Notes under the pieces: generated by a model | What the model saw: the letters and a program-made list of their open reading frames with translations, nothing else | The model's database searches: none | Told to the model about the DNA's origin: nothing | Shown here: piece by piece, positions 17,988-26,617 of the stretch | Layout: each line of letters opens with the position of its first letter | How positions within the stretch are numbered: the stretch's first letter is position 1 | Position numbers and translations under genes: made by a program | Assembly: GCF_014207955.1 (NCBI RefSeq) | Contig: NZ_JACHLK010000005.1 | Location: forward strand, 186,001 to 250,000 | Direction of reading: 5' to 3' | Source: Acidovorax soli | Lineage (GTDB): Bacteria; Pseudomonadota; Gammaproteobacteria; Burkholderiales; Burkholderiaceae_C | Length of the DNA stretch: 64,000 nucleotides

Positions 17988-19794
17988 CCAGCGCATCGGG
18001 TGGCGCGGGTACCGCGCCGCTGATCAGCTGCACAATGGCATCGCGAAGCTGCCCGGTGGAGACCGGCTTGTGCAGCAGCAGGGCCGAGGTGGTCTGCGCA
18101 TCGCGCAGGCGCTGGGGCGAGGTGTCGCCGGTCATGATGATGGCCGGCACCGGCACGCCCAGGTAGGCGCGCAGGGCCTGCAGCACCTGCTTGCCGGTTT
18201 CTTCGTGGCGCAGGCGGAAGTCGGTGATGATCAGGTCGGGCGTGCTGTCCTCGATGTGGTCGAGTGCATCCGCGCTGGATTCGGCCGTGGTGCACAGGCA
18301 GCCCCAGCTTTGCAGCAGGGCCTGCATGCCCAGGCGCACCGATTCGTCGTCGTCGATGGCCAGCACATGCAGGCCCGTGAGATCGAAATGGTTGAAGGAG
18401 GGCGGGGCTTCGTCCTCCAGCGCCCCCTGCCAGGCGTCGAGCCAGAGCCGGAACACCGAGCCCTTGCCGGGGCGCGAATTGAGCTCCACCGCCGTGCCCA
18501 TCTCGCGCACCAGGCGCCGCACGATGGCCAGGCCCAGGCCCAGGCCTTTGCGGCGGTCGCGCTCGGGGTTGCCCAACTGGTGGAACTCCTTGAACACGTT
18601 GTCCCACTGGCTGCGTGGAATCCCGGCACCCGTGTCCCAGACTTCCAGGGCAATGCGCCGGCCCCGGCGGCGGCAGGCGATGAGCACGCCGCCGCGTTGC
18701 GTGTAGCGCAGGGCGTTGGAGATGAAGTTGTGCATGACCAGCATCACCAGGGAGCGGTCGGCATAGGCGGCGGTCGAGGTCTCGTGCGTACGGTAGACCA
18801 GGCCGGCGTTGTCGGCCTGCACGCCGAATTCCTGCTCCAGCGCCGTGAGCAGGGGCTGCACGGCGAAGGCGGAGGGCCGCACCTTCACGACGCCGGCTTC
18901 CAGCCGCGAATAGTCGAGCAGCGTGGTGAGCATTTCCACGGCCGCGCTGGATGCCGCCTGGGCATGGCCCAGCACGGTGATCTGGTGCGGGCTCATGGGG
19001 CTGCGCTGCAGGGTCTCCAGGAACAGGCCCATGGCATGCAGCGGCTGGCGCAGGTCGTGGCTGGCGGCGGCGAGGAAGCGCGATTTGTCGCGGTCGGCGC
19101 GTTCGGCCTCTTCCTGCGCGGCCAGGGCGCGCTGAGATTCGGCGCGCAGTTCGGCCACCAGGCGCTCATTCTCGAGCTTGAGGGCGATGCTGCGGCGCGT
19201 GGCCGTGTCGCCCGTGCTGGCCTGCAGGCCGGTGAGCGCGTAGTAGACCAGTACCAGGAACAGGGCGGGCCACATGGCGGGGCCGCCGCTCATGGCCACG
19301 GCGGCGAAGATGCCCCCCACGGCGCAGGTGAGGTAGGTGATGTAGGCCCGGTACAGCGGGGCCCCCAGGCCGAGCGCGCCGGAGGAGACGGTGCTGACGA
19401 TGCCGATGGCGTAGATGACGCTCTCGGGCGAGCCCCAGTACAGCACCACGAAGCCCAGGCTGCCCCAGCTCAGGCCCATGGCGGCCATGCAGGCCATGAG
19501 CTTGCGTGCCGAGCGCAGCACCGGGTCGCGCTGCGGTGCCATGCCGCGCAGCGTGGCATACACCCCGATGACCACCAGCGCGTGCGAGACCAGCCAGATG
19601 CTCACCACCTGGGTGTCGGCCACGCGCGCCATCACCCACAGCGTGCCCAGGGCCGTGGCCAGGGACGCCAGCAAGGTCATCGGGAAGTTCTGCCGCAGCA
19701 GGGTGACCTGCTCGCGCAGGACCTCATCGTGCTCCCAGCGTCTGCGCGCCCAGGGCCAGCGGGGAATCAGTGGCAGGGCTTCAGACAAGGTCAT
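17959..19794 (-). CDS. Hybrid sensor histidine kinase with C-terminal receiver domain
   Basis: A 611-residue inner-membrane sensor. About six membrane segments fill residues 38-190 with almost no periplasmic domain. A coiled-coil linker (205-238) leads to a HisKA domain, FLAAASHDLRQPLHAMG, with phospho-acceptor H246. The ATPase follows with N-box NFISNALRYT, DTGAGIP and GLGLGLAIV. A receiver domain ends the protein, with acidic pocket IDDDES, phospho-acceptor D525 and K576. The ASHDLRQP type is common in kinases partnered by LuxR-type regulators, and one is encoded just upstream, overlapping by 14 nt. The signal is unknown. Confidence 0.92.
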   Translation of the reverse strand: MTLSEALPLIPRWPWARRRWEHDEVLREQVTLLRQNFPMTLLASLATALGTLWVMARVADTQVVSIWLVSHALVVIGVYATLRGMAPQRDPVLRSARKLMACMAAMGLSWGSLGFVVLYWGSPESVIYAIGIVSTVSSGALGLGAPLYRAYITYLTCAVGGIFAAVAMSGGPAMWPALFLVLVYYALTGLQASTGDTATRRSIALKLENERLVAELRAESQRALAAQEEAERADRDKSRFLAAASHDLRQPLHAMGLFLETLQRSPMSPHQITVLGHAQAASSAAVEMLTTLLDYSRLEAGVVKVRPSAFAVQPLLTALEQEFGVQADNAGLVYRTHETSTAAYADRSLVMLVMHNFISNALRYTQRGGVLIACRRRGRRIALEVWDTGAGIPRSQWDNVFKEFHQLGNPERDRRKGLGLGLAIVRRLVREMGTAVELNSRPGKGSVFRLWLDAWQGALEDEAPPSFNHFDLTGLHVLAIDDDESVRLGMQALLQSWGCLCTTAESSADALDHIEDSTPDLIITDFRLRHEETGKQVLQALRAYLGVPVPAIIMTGDTSPQRLRDAQTTSALLLHKPVSTGQLRDAIVQLISGAVPAPPDALATANGEEAP

Positions 19795-20416
19795 GGAGCG
19801 GCGGCATGGACAGGCCCAGGCGCTGGGCTGCCAGCAGCGCGGCGCTGCGGCTGTTCACGCCCAGCTGCGCAAAGATGGCCGCCACATGCACGCGCACCGT
19901 GTTCTCGCTCAGCCCCAAGTTGCGCGCAATGACCTTGTTGGGCTTGCCGGTGCACAGCAGCGACAGCACTTCGAGCTGGCGCGCCGTCAGGCTGGGCGCG
20001 GAGGGCGCGCGCTGGGTGGCGGCATTGCCGCTGTTTGCCGGAAAACAGGGTTCGCCCGAGAGGGAGACGCTGATCGCCTCCAGGATGTCCTCGCCGCTGG
20101 CCGACTTGGGTAGGAAGCCATCGGCACCGCGCGAGCGGGCTTCATAGACTGCATCGGGTGCAATGCTGGCAGATACCAGCACGATGCGTGCATTTGGGTA
20201 GCTTTGGCGCAACAGTCGCAGGCCATCCAGGCCGCTCATGCCTGGCAGCTGGATGTCCAGCAGCACCAGGTCCACCGGGGCTGGGGGCAGGGCGCAGGCT
20301 TCGGCAATGGAGCCGGCCTCGGCAATCGAACCCACGGAAGGGTGGTCCTGGACGATCAGGCGCAGCCCGGTACGGAACAAGGTGTGGTCGTCAATGAGCA
20401 ACAGGCTGGCAGGCAT
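19781..20416 (-). CDS. NarL/FixJ-type response regulator (receiver plus LuxR HTH)
   Basis: A 211-residue DNA-binding regulator. The receiver has LLIDDHTLFR (acidic pocket), VLLDIQLPGMSG with phospho-acceptor D54, and K104 in GFLPKSAS. A LuxR-type helix-turn-helix follows (LTARQLEVLSLLCTGKPNK, then LGLSENTVRVHVAAIF, about residues 145-200). The ATG at 20416 starts right at the receiver beta-1 strand; a GTG at 20434 is an alternative. It is the first gene of a two-gene operon with the hybrid kinase, its probable partner. Targets are unknown; the divergent gene at 20602 is a natural candidate. Confidence 0.93.
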   Translation of the reverse strand: MPASLLLIDDHTLFRTGLRLIVQDHPSVGSIAEAGSIAEACALPPAPVDLVLLDIQLPGMSGLDGLRLLRQSYPNARIVLVSASIAPDAVYEARSRGADGFLPKSASGEDILEAISVSLSGEPCFPANSGNAATQRAPSAPSLTARQLEVLSLLCTGKPNKVIARNLGLSENTVRVHVAAIFAQLGVNSRSAALLAAQRLGLSMPPLHDLV

Positions 20417-20601
20417 GCCGTGAGTATTGCGCACAACACCGCGCGAGGGAACTGGCGCGAACTAGTCCATTTGTGCGATGGACGCAAGGGCGGCCCGTTT
20501 TTAGACTTTCCTCCATGCAGTGACCCTGGTACCTTACGGGACCAGCGTACTGTGGCGGTTGGCAAAGACCAACCTTTTTCCAACGACCAGGGGAACACAA
20601 C

Positions 20602-21156
20602 ATGGCTGCCAGCGCTCTTTCGAACCCAATGCCTTCATCGCCCGAGCACAAGCCCTCTGCCGGCGTGGGGGTGGGCGGCAATTGCATTGCACAGATCGTG
20701 CATGACAACTGCCCGGACCTGCTGGCATCGGCGGGCGTGATCATTGAACACCTGGATGCGCAGGCGGGTAACTGGCAGTTCTCCATCGACAACGGCCTGA
20801 CCTGGCGCAGTGCCCGCACCGACCTCATCAACCGCCCGGGCTGCATGGGCCTGGCGCTGGACCGCGATGCGCGCCTGCGCGTGCTGCCCTTCAGCGGCCA
20901 CCGGGTGAGCGGCGTGCGCATTGTGTTCCACACCGTGCAGCGCAGCCACGGCCAGGGCAGCGGCAGCTACAGGGCCTACGCTCCCGACGAGCGGGATGGG
21001 GGGTCGCGCAGCGTCACGCTGGTGGTGGGCCTGAATGCGGTCAACGGCATGCCGCCCGAGGTGAAGGTCCCGCGTCCGCGCAACAAGCGCGCGCTGGCCC
21101 AATCGGCCCGCGAGCGTGCCGAGGGTGGGCTCGGAGGCCCGCTGGCCGTGGCCTGA
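20602..21156 (+). CDS. Hypothetical protein with adhesin-repeat-like domain
   Basis: A 184-residue protein. Residues ~55-105 (GNWQFSIDNGLTWRSART, then LALDRDARLRVLPFSGHRVSG) resemble the single unit repeated many times in large RTX/VCBS-type surface adhesins (G-W-x-Y-S-x-D-G-G-x-T-W pattern). Here the unit appears once, with no signal peptide, calcium-binding nonapeptides or further repeats. Two cysteines near the start (GNCIAQIVHDNC) and a basic C-terminus are visible. It is divergent from the two-component operon. Function unknown; the adhesin comparison is a pattern match by eye. Confidence 0.6.
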   Translation: MAASALSNPMPSSPEHKPSAGVGVGGNCIAQIVHDNCPDLLASAGVIIEHLDAQAGNWQFSIDNGLTWRSARTDLINRPGCMGLALDRDARLRVLPFSGHRVSGVRIVFHTVQRSHGQGSGSYRAYAPDERDGGSRSVTLVVGLNAVNGMPPEVKVPRPRNKRALAQSARERAEGGLGGPLAVA

Positions 21157-21300
21157 CAGGGCTTTTTGAAGCGCATTTTCGGGGCCTGACTGCAGGGGGC
21201 TGCGGGCCCGGGTACCCTACCGGCGCAGGGTGAAAAACCGTTTGCGGCGACAATGCCGGTCCTTTCGTTTTTTCACACCCTGTTTTCGTTCGGTTTTTTC

Positions 21301-21825
21301 ATGTCCAGTATCCAGGTTCGTCCCGCTACGCTTCGCGATGCCAAAGCCATCGCCCAGATCCACACCGCCTCTGCCCAGGCGGCCTACAAGGGGCTGGTGC
21401 CAGACGAGCAATTGAAGTCCATGTCCTCCGTCGACAAGCGCCAGGCCTACTGGCGCGAAGCCATCGAGTATTGCGAGCCCCAGGTGCAGGTGGCCATCGA
21501 TGGCGAGAAGATCGTCGGTTTTGTCGGCTACGACCGCTCGCGCGATGAGAAGTCCCGCCCCACCACGGGCGAAATCTGGGCCATCTATGCGGCCCCCACC
21601 CACTGGAACCAAGGCGTCGGCCTGGCCCTGTGGGATGCGGCCCGCGATGGCCTCCAGGAAGAAGGTTGCACCAATGTCACCGCCTGGGTGCCGCTGCGCA
21701 ATGAGCGCGCCATCCGCTTCCATGAGCTCGCAGGCTTCAAGCAGGAGCTCTCCACCGCCAAGACCAATGTGATCGGCGGCGTCAAGATCGAGGAAGTGCG
21801 CTTGAAGCGCCCCATCACCAACTGA
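21301..21825 (+). CDS. GNAT-family N-acetyltransferase
   Basis: A 174-residue acetyl-CoA-dependent acyltransferase. The GNAT fold is visible as VRPATLRDAKAIAQIHTAS at the start, GEIWAIYAAPTHWNQGVGLALW (motif A with the Q/R-x-x-G-x-G/A acetyl-CoA loop), and NERAIRFHELAGFKQE (motif B). The substrate is unknown. An upstream in-frame ATG at 21253 would add a hydrophobic stretch foreign to the family; the ATG at 21301 begins the fold. The methyltransferase gene follows 8 nt later, so the two are probably co-transcribed. Confidence 0.87.
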   Translation: MSSIQVRPATLRDAKAIAQIHTASAQAAYKGLVPDEQLKSMSSVDKRQAYWREAIEYCEPQVQVAIDGEKIVGFVGYDRSRDEKSRPTTGEIWAIYAAPTHWNQGVGLALWDAARDGLQEEGCTNVTAWVPLRNERAIRFHELAGFKQELSTAKTNVIGGVKIEEVRLKRPITN

Positions 21826-21833
21826 TCCAACCC

Positions 21834-22985
21834 ATGATCGCGTGGAACCACCTGGGCCAGGCCCACAGTGCCCGGTGGCGCTCCGAGAGCGGCGCCCCGG
21901 CCCCGCGCCGGGTGGTGACCGCCGATGACACCCTGTCTGCCGACACCGCCTACCGCCTGGCCTGCGAGGGCACGGGCCTGCTCTGGCAAGGTGACTTCCA
22001 GAACGCCCGCATGCTGCTGCAGGCGCTGATGCGCCGCGTGGAGCGCAAGCCGCGCAAGGCTGCGGCCAGGGCGGCCGAAAAGGCCGCTGCGGCCACGCCG
22101 GCGCAGCTGTTCCACCTGCACCGGCAGGCACAGGCGCAGCGGGCCCGTGTGCTCTCGTCGATCCTGATCCCCCTGGAGGCCGATTACGGCATCGATCTGC
22201 GCCGCGCGCCGGACTGGCGCCAGGCCTGTACCGAGGCCTGGGGACCTGCCGACGGCGAGGCCTCGGTGGCCACGCTGCGCGAGCTGCTGGGCCTGGTGGG
22301 TGCCTTCGAATGGCGCAAGAAGGGGGTGGACGTGCCCGCGCTCGGCGCAGGGGCGCACAACCGCATCCACCCGCACTATGGCGTGTTCTCGCCCGTGCGC
22401 GGCGAGTATGTGGACCTGGTGGCCGACACCTCGCTGCCTTCGACCACGCTGGCGTTCGACGTCGGCGTGGGCACGGGCGTACTGTCCGCGGTGCTGGTGC
22501 GCCGAGGCGTGCAGCGTGTGGTCGCCACCGACCAGGACCCACGTGCCATGGCCTGCGCACGCGACAACCTCAAGCGCCTGGGCGTGCTGGACCGGGTGGA
22601 GCTGCTGCAGGCCGACCTGTTTCCGCCCGGGCGCGCGCCACTGGTGGTGTGCAACCCCCCGTGGGTGCCGGCACGCCCGAGTTCCCCCATCGAGCACGCG
22701 GTGTACGACGAGGGCAGCCGCATGCTGCGCGGCTTTTTGGCGGGCCTGGCGGCCCACCTGGAGCCGGGCGGCGAGGGCTGGCTGATCCTGTCGGACCTGG
22801 CCGAGCACCTGGAGTTGCGTCCGCGCGAGCAACTGCTGGCCTGGATCGCCGAGGGTGGCCTGCGGGTGCTGGGCCGGCACGACATGAAGCCGCGCCATGC
22901 CAAGGCCACAGAGGCCGGGGATGCCTTGCACGCCGCGCGCATGGCCGAGGTCACCTCGCTCTGGCGCCTCGCAGCCATCGGCTGA
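21834..22985 (+). CDS. Class I SAM-dependent methyltransferase (HemK/RsmC-like catalytic domain)
   Basis: A 383-residue protein. The C-terminal half is a Rossmann methyltransferase: LAFDVGVGTGVLS (SAM loop, D209), VVATDQDPRAMACAR, then VVCNPPWVPA with the N-P-P-W catalytic motif (274-277) typical of enzymes that methylate amide or exocyclic amino nitrogen, as in PrmC or RsmC. The first ~170 residues are an unusual N-terminal domain containing a Lys/Ala-rich stretch (70-90). The substrate (protein glutamine, rRNA base or other) cannot be told. It lies 8 nt after the GNAT gene. Confidence 0.8.
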   Translation: MIAWNHLGQAHSARWRSESGAPAPRRVVTADDTLSADTAYRLACEGTGLLWQGDFQNARMLLQALMRRVERKPRKAAARAAEKAAAATPAQLFHLHRQAQAQRARVLSSILIPLEADYGIDLRRAPDWRQACTEAWGPADGEASVATLRELLGLVGAFEWRKKGVDVPALGAGAHNRIHPHYGVFSPVRGEYVDLVADTSLPSTTLAFDVGVGTGVLSAVLVRRGVQRVVATDQDPRAMACARDNLKRLGVLDRVELLQADLFPPGRAPLVVCNPPWVPARPSSPIEHAVYDEGSRMLRGFLAGLAAHLEPGGEGWLILSDLAEHLELRPREQLLAWIAEGGLRVLGRHDMKPRHAKATEAGDALHAARMAEVTSLWRLAAIG

Positions 22986-23006
22986 AGGCCCCAGGGCCCG
23001 TGGGGC

Positions 23007-23558
23007 TCAGGACACGGTGTCTGCCGCGTCCCGGGGCAGCAGCTGCTCCATGCGGTCGCGGATGGTCTGGGCGCGCTCGGGCCCGGCCATCTGGGCCACT
23101 TCCTCCAGCAAGGCTTCCCCTACGTCCAGCATGCTGGCGCGGTCGCGGGCTGCCCGCAGGGCTTCATGGAATTGTTTGGCCAGGGCCGGGTCGCGGCGCG
23201 CGAACATGCGCTCGCAGATGTCGAACAGGTACATGCGGGTGCCTGCCAGCGAGCGCAGTGCGTCGCTGGGGTCTTGCGGCTGGCTGGCGGCCTGGGGAGC
23301 CGCTGGCGCGGCGCTGGGCAGGGCCGCCGGCGCCTGGGCGACCGGAGCCGGTGCATCGGGCAGTACGGCCGGGCCGGTGAGGTAGCCCTGGCGCATGAGG
23401 TTGTCCACGATCTGCGCGCCGATGCCGTTGTACATGGCCTGCAGGTCCGACAGCGACTTGCCGTCGGCCAGCAGCAGCAGTGAGCGCTCACGCAGGCTCA
23501 GCGTGCGGACGCCGGGGGAAAGTTCCAGGCGGGCTTTGTCGGTTTTTTGGAGCAGCAT
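23007..23558 (-). CDS. Conserved hypothetical protein
   Basis: A 183-residue soluble protein. An N-terminal helical domain (LSLRERSLLLLADGKSLSDL and IVDNLMRQGYL, residues 20-60) looks like a small winged-helix-type fold. A long Ala/Pro/Gln linker (62-100) and a helical C-terminal domain (MYLFDICERMFARRDPALA onward) follow. The architecture recalls regulatory or scaffolding proteins, but no family was recognised. The frame runs open upstream, but the ATG at 23558 is the first ATG compatible with the divergent dusC gene. Confidence 0.65.
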   Translation of the reverse strand: MLLQKTDKARLELSPGVRTLSLRERSLLLLADGKSLSDLQAMYNGIGAQIVDNLMRQGYLTGPAVLPDAPAPVAQAPAALPSAAPAAPQAASQPQDPSDALRSLAGTRMYLFDICERMFARRDPALAKQFHEALRAARDRASMLDVGEALLEEVAQMAGPERAQTIRDRMEQLLPRDAADTVS

Positions 23559-23702
23559 GGTGAAGGCGCAGGCAGGCAGGCTGGCGGGCACGGGACGGAG
23601 CGCCTGCCATTGCAGCACCCGGGTGTGACGCTGTGATGACCCTCTTGCGGGACAATACCGGCTTGCCCCTGCGAGGGGCCTGTGTGTGACTTCTGACGAG
23701 CG

Positions 23703-24716
23703 ATGACCCTGCTGCTGGCCCCGATGGAGGGGCTTCTTGATTTTGTGCTGCGCGACGTGCTCACCCGGGTGGGTGGGGTGGACCGCTGCGTGTCCGAATT
23801 CATCCGCATCACCGGGACGCTGCTGCCGGACAAGGTTTTTCTGCGCTACATCCCCGAGCTGCGCAACGGCAGCCGCACGCTGGCTGGTGTGCCGGTGCGC
23901 GCCCAGCTGCTGGGCTCCGATCCCGTGAGCATGGCCGAGAACGCGGCGCGCCTGGCCGCGCTGGGGCCAGAGGGGATCGACCTGAACTTCGGCTGCCCGG
24001 CCAAGGTGGTGAACCGCCATGGCGGCGGTGCGGCCCTGCTGCAGGAGCCCGAGCGCATTGCCACCGTGGTGGCGGCCGTGCGGCGTGCCGTGCCGGCGCA
24101 CCTGCCCGTGTCGGCCAAGATGCGCCTGGGCTTCCATGACACGGGGCTGATGCGCGAATGCGCGCAGGCCATGGAGGCGGGCGGTGCCTGCGAACTGGTG
24201 GTGCATGCGCGCACCAAGGTCGATGGCTACCGGCCGCCGGCCTACTGGGAGCAGATCCCGGCCATCCGGGCGGCGGTGGCACTGCCCGTGGTGGCCAACG
24301 GTGAGATCTGGACAGTGGCCGATGCCCTGCGCTGCCGTGAGGTGTCAGGCTGCGATGCCCTGATGCTGGGGCGCGGCATGGTGGCCGACCCAGGCCTTGC
24401 GCGGGCCATCCGGGCCGTGGACGCGGGGCTGCCGGGCTCGGATCCCGTGCAATGGTCCGATCTGCTGCCCCATATCGCGGCCTTCTGGCAACTGGTCTGC
24501 GATGACCTGGAGCCGCGCCAGCGTGCCGGCCGCCTCAAGCAGTGGCTGAACCTGATGCGCCGGCGCTTCCCCGAGGGCGAGGCCGCCTACCAGCATGTGC
24601 GCACCATGACCGACCAGCGGGCCATCAGCGCCTGGGTAGCGGCCCTGCAGGAGGGCCAGGCCACTACAGCAGGTGGTCCGGTGCCAGCGGGCCGATCAGC
24701 TGCAGCAGCAGCCTGA
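23703..24716 (+). CDS. dusC: tRNA-dihydrouridine synthase, DusC type
   Basis: FMN-dependent reduction of a uridine in tRNA (position 16 for DusC). The 337-residue product has MTLLLAPMEGLLDFVLRD (FMN site), LNFGCPAKVVNRHGGGAALL with the catalytic cysteine in the GCP motif, SAKMRLGF, ELVVHARTKVDGYRPPAYW and VVANGEIW. The C-P-A-K-V-V-N sequence and overall length favour DusC over DusA/DusB. Its last 53 nt overlap the 3' end of the convergent phospholipase-D-like gene. Confidence 0.92.
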   Translation: MTLLLAPMEGLLDFVLRDVLTRVGGVDRCVSEFIRITGTLLPDKVFLRYIPELRNGSRTLAGVPVRAQLLGSDPVSMAENAARLAALGPEGIDLNFGCPAKVVNRHGGGAALLQEPERIATVVAAVRRAVPAHLPVSAKMRLGFHDTGLMRECAQAMEAGGACELVVHARTKVDGYRPPAYWEQIPAIRAAVALPVVANGEIWTVADALRCREVSGCDALMLGRGMVADPGLARAIRAVDAGLPGSDPVQWSDLLPHIAAFWQLVCDDLEPRQRAGRLKQWLNLMRRRFPEGEAAYQHVRTMTDQRAISAWVAALQEGQATTAGGPVPAGRSAAAAA

Positions 24717-26505
24717 GTGCAGCGCTGGCGTCGGGCTCGGTGGTGCTGTCCGGCAAGCCACTGCCTTGGGGGGCATGCCACAGCAGCCTGCTGCCTGGCT
24801 GCTGCAGTTCCACGCGCCAGGCCAACTCGCCCAGGGCCGGCTCCAGCCGGGTGGTGATGCGGCGCGCCAGGTCGGTGCTGCGGATCAGCAGGGCGATCTC
24901 GGTGTTCTGCTTTTGCGAGCGCATGTCCAGGTTCATGGAGCCGATGGCGACCAGGCGGCCGTCCATCACCAGCACCTTGGAGTGCAGCATGGCGCGCGAG
25001 CCGCCCACCGAGCCCGTGGGCGGGTTGTTGCTGCCCCCCGAAGAGCCACCGGGCAGGCCCAGGGCCGTGCCCAGGCCGGTGAGTTCGCTGCGCATTTCGT
25101 AGAGTTCGACCCCCATGGCCAGCAGGTCGGGCCGGTGCCGGGCATAACCGGCGTGGGCGATGGGCGCGTCGTTGGAGGCCAGCGAGTTGGTGAGCACCCG
25201 CACCCGTACGCCGCGCTCGCGCGCCTGGGCAAAGGCCTGCTTCATGTCAGGGCCGGGCACGAAGTAGGGCGAGACGATGAGCAGCTCGCGCCGGGCCTGG
25301 CCCATCAGGTGCAGCAGGCCGTCGACCACCGTATCCCCGTCGCCGGCATCGTGCAGGTCGCTGGAGGGGACTGCTGCTGCGCTGCCTGTTGCGGCGGGGT
25401 CCCTTGCGCCAGGGGCGATGCGTGCGGCCTGCCGGGCATTGGAGGCGGTAGCAGGTGCCGTTGCTGCTGCAGGGGGTGGGACGGTCGGGCCTTCTGCCGG
25501 GATCTTGGCGGGCTGGTCGACCAGCACCACGGCGGGCGCCCAGACAAAGGATGCCGCTGCCAGGTCCATGGGCTGGTAGTCCCAGATGCGGCTGCGCGGG
25601 GCTTCTGCCGTGCCGTGGACACCCTGGGCCAGGGCCGGCCCACTGGCGAGGGGCTGTGGGGCTGGCAAGGCCACCCGGCGCTCCCGCTCGGAGGCATCGG
25701 CGGCCTCGTACTGGCTGCGCAGGGTGTCGAGCTCTTCGCGCGTGACCAGCGATTGCACGGGGTAGGCGCGCTGGTTGTTCCAGTAGTGGTCGAAGCTGCG
25801 CGACAGGTCCTGCACGATGGGGCCGGCGGCGAGCACGTCCAGATCGACGAAATTGCCGGCATCGGAGGTGCCGAAGTACGCGTCGCCCAGGTTGCGCCCG
25901 CCGGTGACGCCCATGGCGTTGTCGGCGATGAAGAGCTTGTTGTGCATGCGCTGCTGGGCCCGCGAGAAGTCCGTGAGGGCGCCGAACATGCGGCCCAGCG
26001 TGGAGCTGCGCGCACCGGTCAGCGGGTTGAACATGCGCATCTCGATGTTGGGCACGAAGGCCAGGCGCATCACCTGCGCATCGCGCCCGGCGCTGTGGAA
26101 GTCGTCGAGCAGCGCCCGCACCCGCACCCCGCGCCCGGCGGCAGACACCACGCTCTTGAGCAGGCGCTCGGTGCTGGCGTCGGCATGGATGGCGTAGTAC
26201 TGCAGGTCCAGCGTCTTCTGCGCGGCCTCCACCAGCGCCAGGCGGCTGCTGTAGGCCGCCTGGGGGCCGCCCAGCAGCAGAAAGCCGGAGGGTGCCCGGG
26301 CGCCTGCGGCCTGGCGGTGGGTCTCCACCAACTGCCCCAGCGGTGTGCCGGCGGGGGAGGCGAGCGCGGTGGACTCGGGCCGGGCCACATCTTGGGGCAG
26401 GCCCGCACACCCGGTGAACAGCGCCACGGCGACCACGGTGACCAGGGCCATCCAGCCGTGGCGGACGGCGGCAGCAAGGTCTTTGGTGGCAGTGGAGGCA
26501 GGCAT
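24664..26505 (-). CDS. Phospholipase D/cardiolipin synthase C-like lipoprotein
   Basis: A 613-residue PLD-superfamily protein. An N-terminal membrane segment ends in a lipobox (LFTGC, lipidated cysteine 33). Two HKD motifs are seen: MHNKLFIADNAMGVTGGRN (H188, K190, D195) and LHSKVLVMDGRLVAIGSMN (H508), each with the trailing GG/GS-x-N. This two-HKD architecture and the QAAYSSRLALVEAAQKTLDLQYY start match ClsC/YmdC, which makes cardiolipin from phosphatidylglycerol and phosphatidylethanolamine. A long Ala/Pro-rich linker (about 330-385) separates the halves. The ATG at 26505 is preferred over a GTG at 26529. It lies downstream of amtB on the same strand. Confidence 0.88.
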   Translation of the reverse strand: MPASTATKDLAAAVRHGWMALVTVVAVALFTGCAGLPQDVARPESTALASPAGTPLGQLVETHRQAAGARAPSGFLLLGGPQAAYSSRLALVEAAQKTLDLQYYAIHADASTERLLKSVVSAAGRGVRVRALLDDFHSAGRDAQVMRLAFVPNIEMRMFNPLTGARSSTLGRMFGALTDFSRAQQRMHNKLFIADNAMGVTGGRNLGDAYFGTSDAGNFVDLDVLAAGPIVQDLSRSFDHYWNNQRAYPVQSLVTREELDTLRSQYEAADASERERRVALPAPQPLASGPALAQGVHGTAEAPRSRIWDYQPMDLAAASFVWAPAVVLVDQPAKIPAEGPTVPPPAAATAPATASNARQAARIAPGARDPAATGSAAAVPSSDLHDAGDGDTVVDGLLHLMGQARRELLIVSPYFVPGPDMKQAFAQARERGVRVRVLTNSLASNDAPIAHAGYARHRPDLLAMGVELYEMRSELTGLGTALGLPGGSSGGSNNPPTGSVGGSRAMLHSKVLVMDGRLVAIGSMNLDMRSQKQNTEIALLIRSTDLARRITTRLEPALGELAWRVELQQPGSRLLWHAPQGSGLPDSTTEPDASAALRLLLQLIGPLAPDHLL

Positions 26506-26588
26506 GGGGCGGGTCAAGCGTTTGGGCACTGCGCAAGATATAGCCTGCCGCTCCGGCGCACGCTGTCGGACGGGGCGCCGAAACGTAA

Positions 26589-26604
26589 CGCCGTGTGAAC
26601 GGCG
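26589..26604 (-). terminator. Small hairpin between amtB and the PLD-like gene
   Basis: CGCCGT (26589-26594) pairs with ACGGCG (26599-26604) across a 4-nt loop 14 nt after the amtB stop. On the minus strand only TTACGTTTC follows, so it is a weak terminator at best. Confidence 0.3.
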
Positions 26605-26617
26605 CCACGGTCCGGGG

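Noticed and set aside
24664..26529. GTG at 26529 as the start of the PLD-like lipoprotein
   Set aside because: The ATG at 26505 gives a normal signal peptide length before the lipobox and is preferred, although GTG cannot be excluded.
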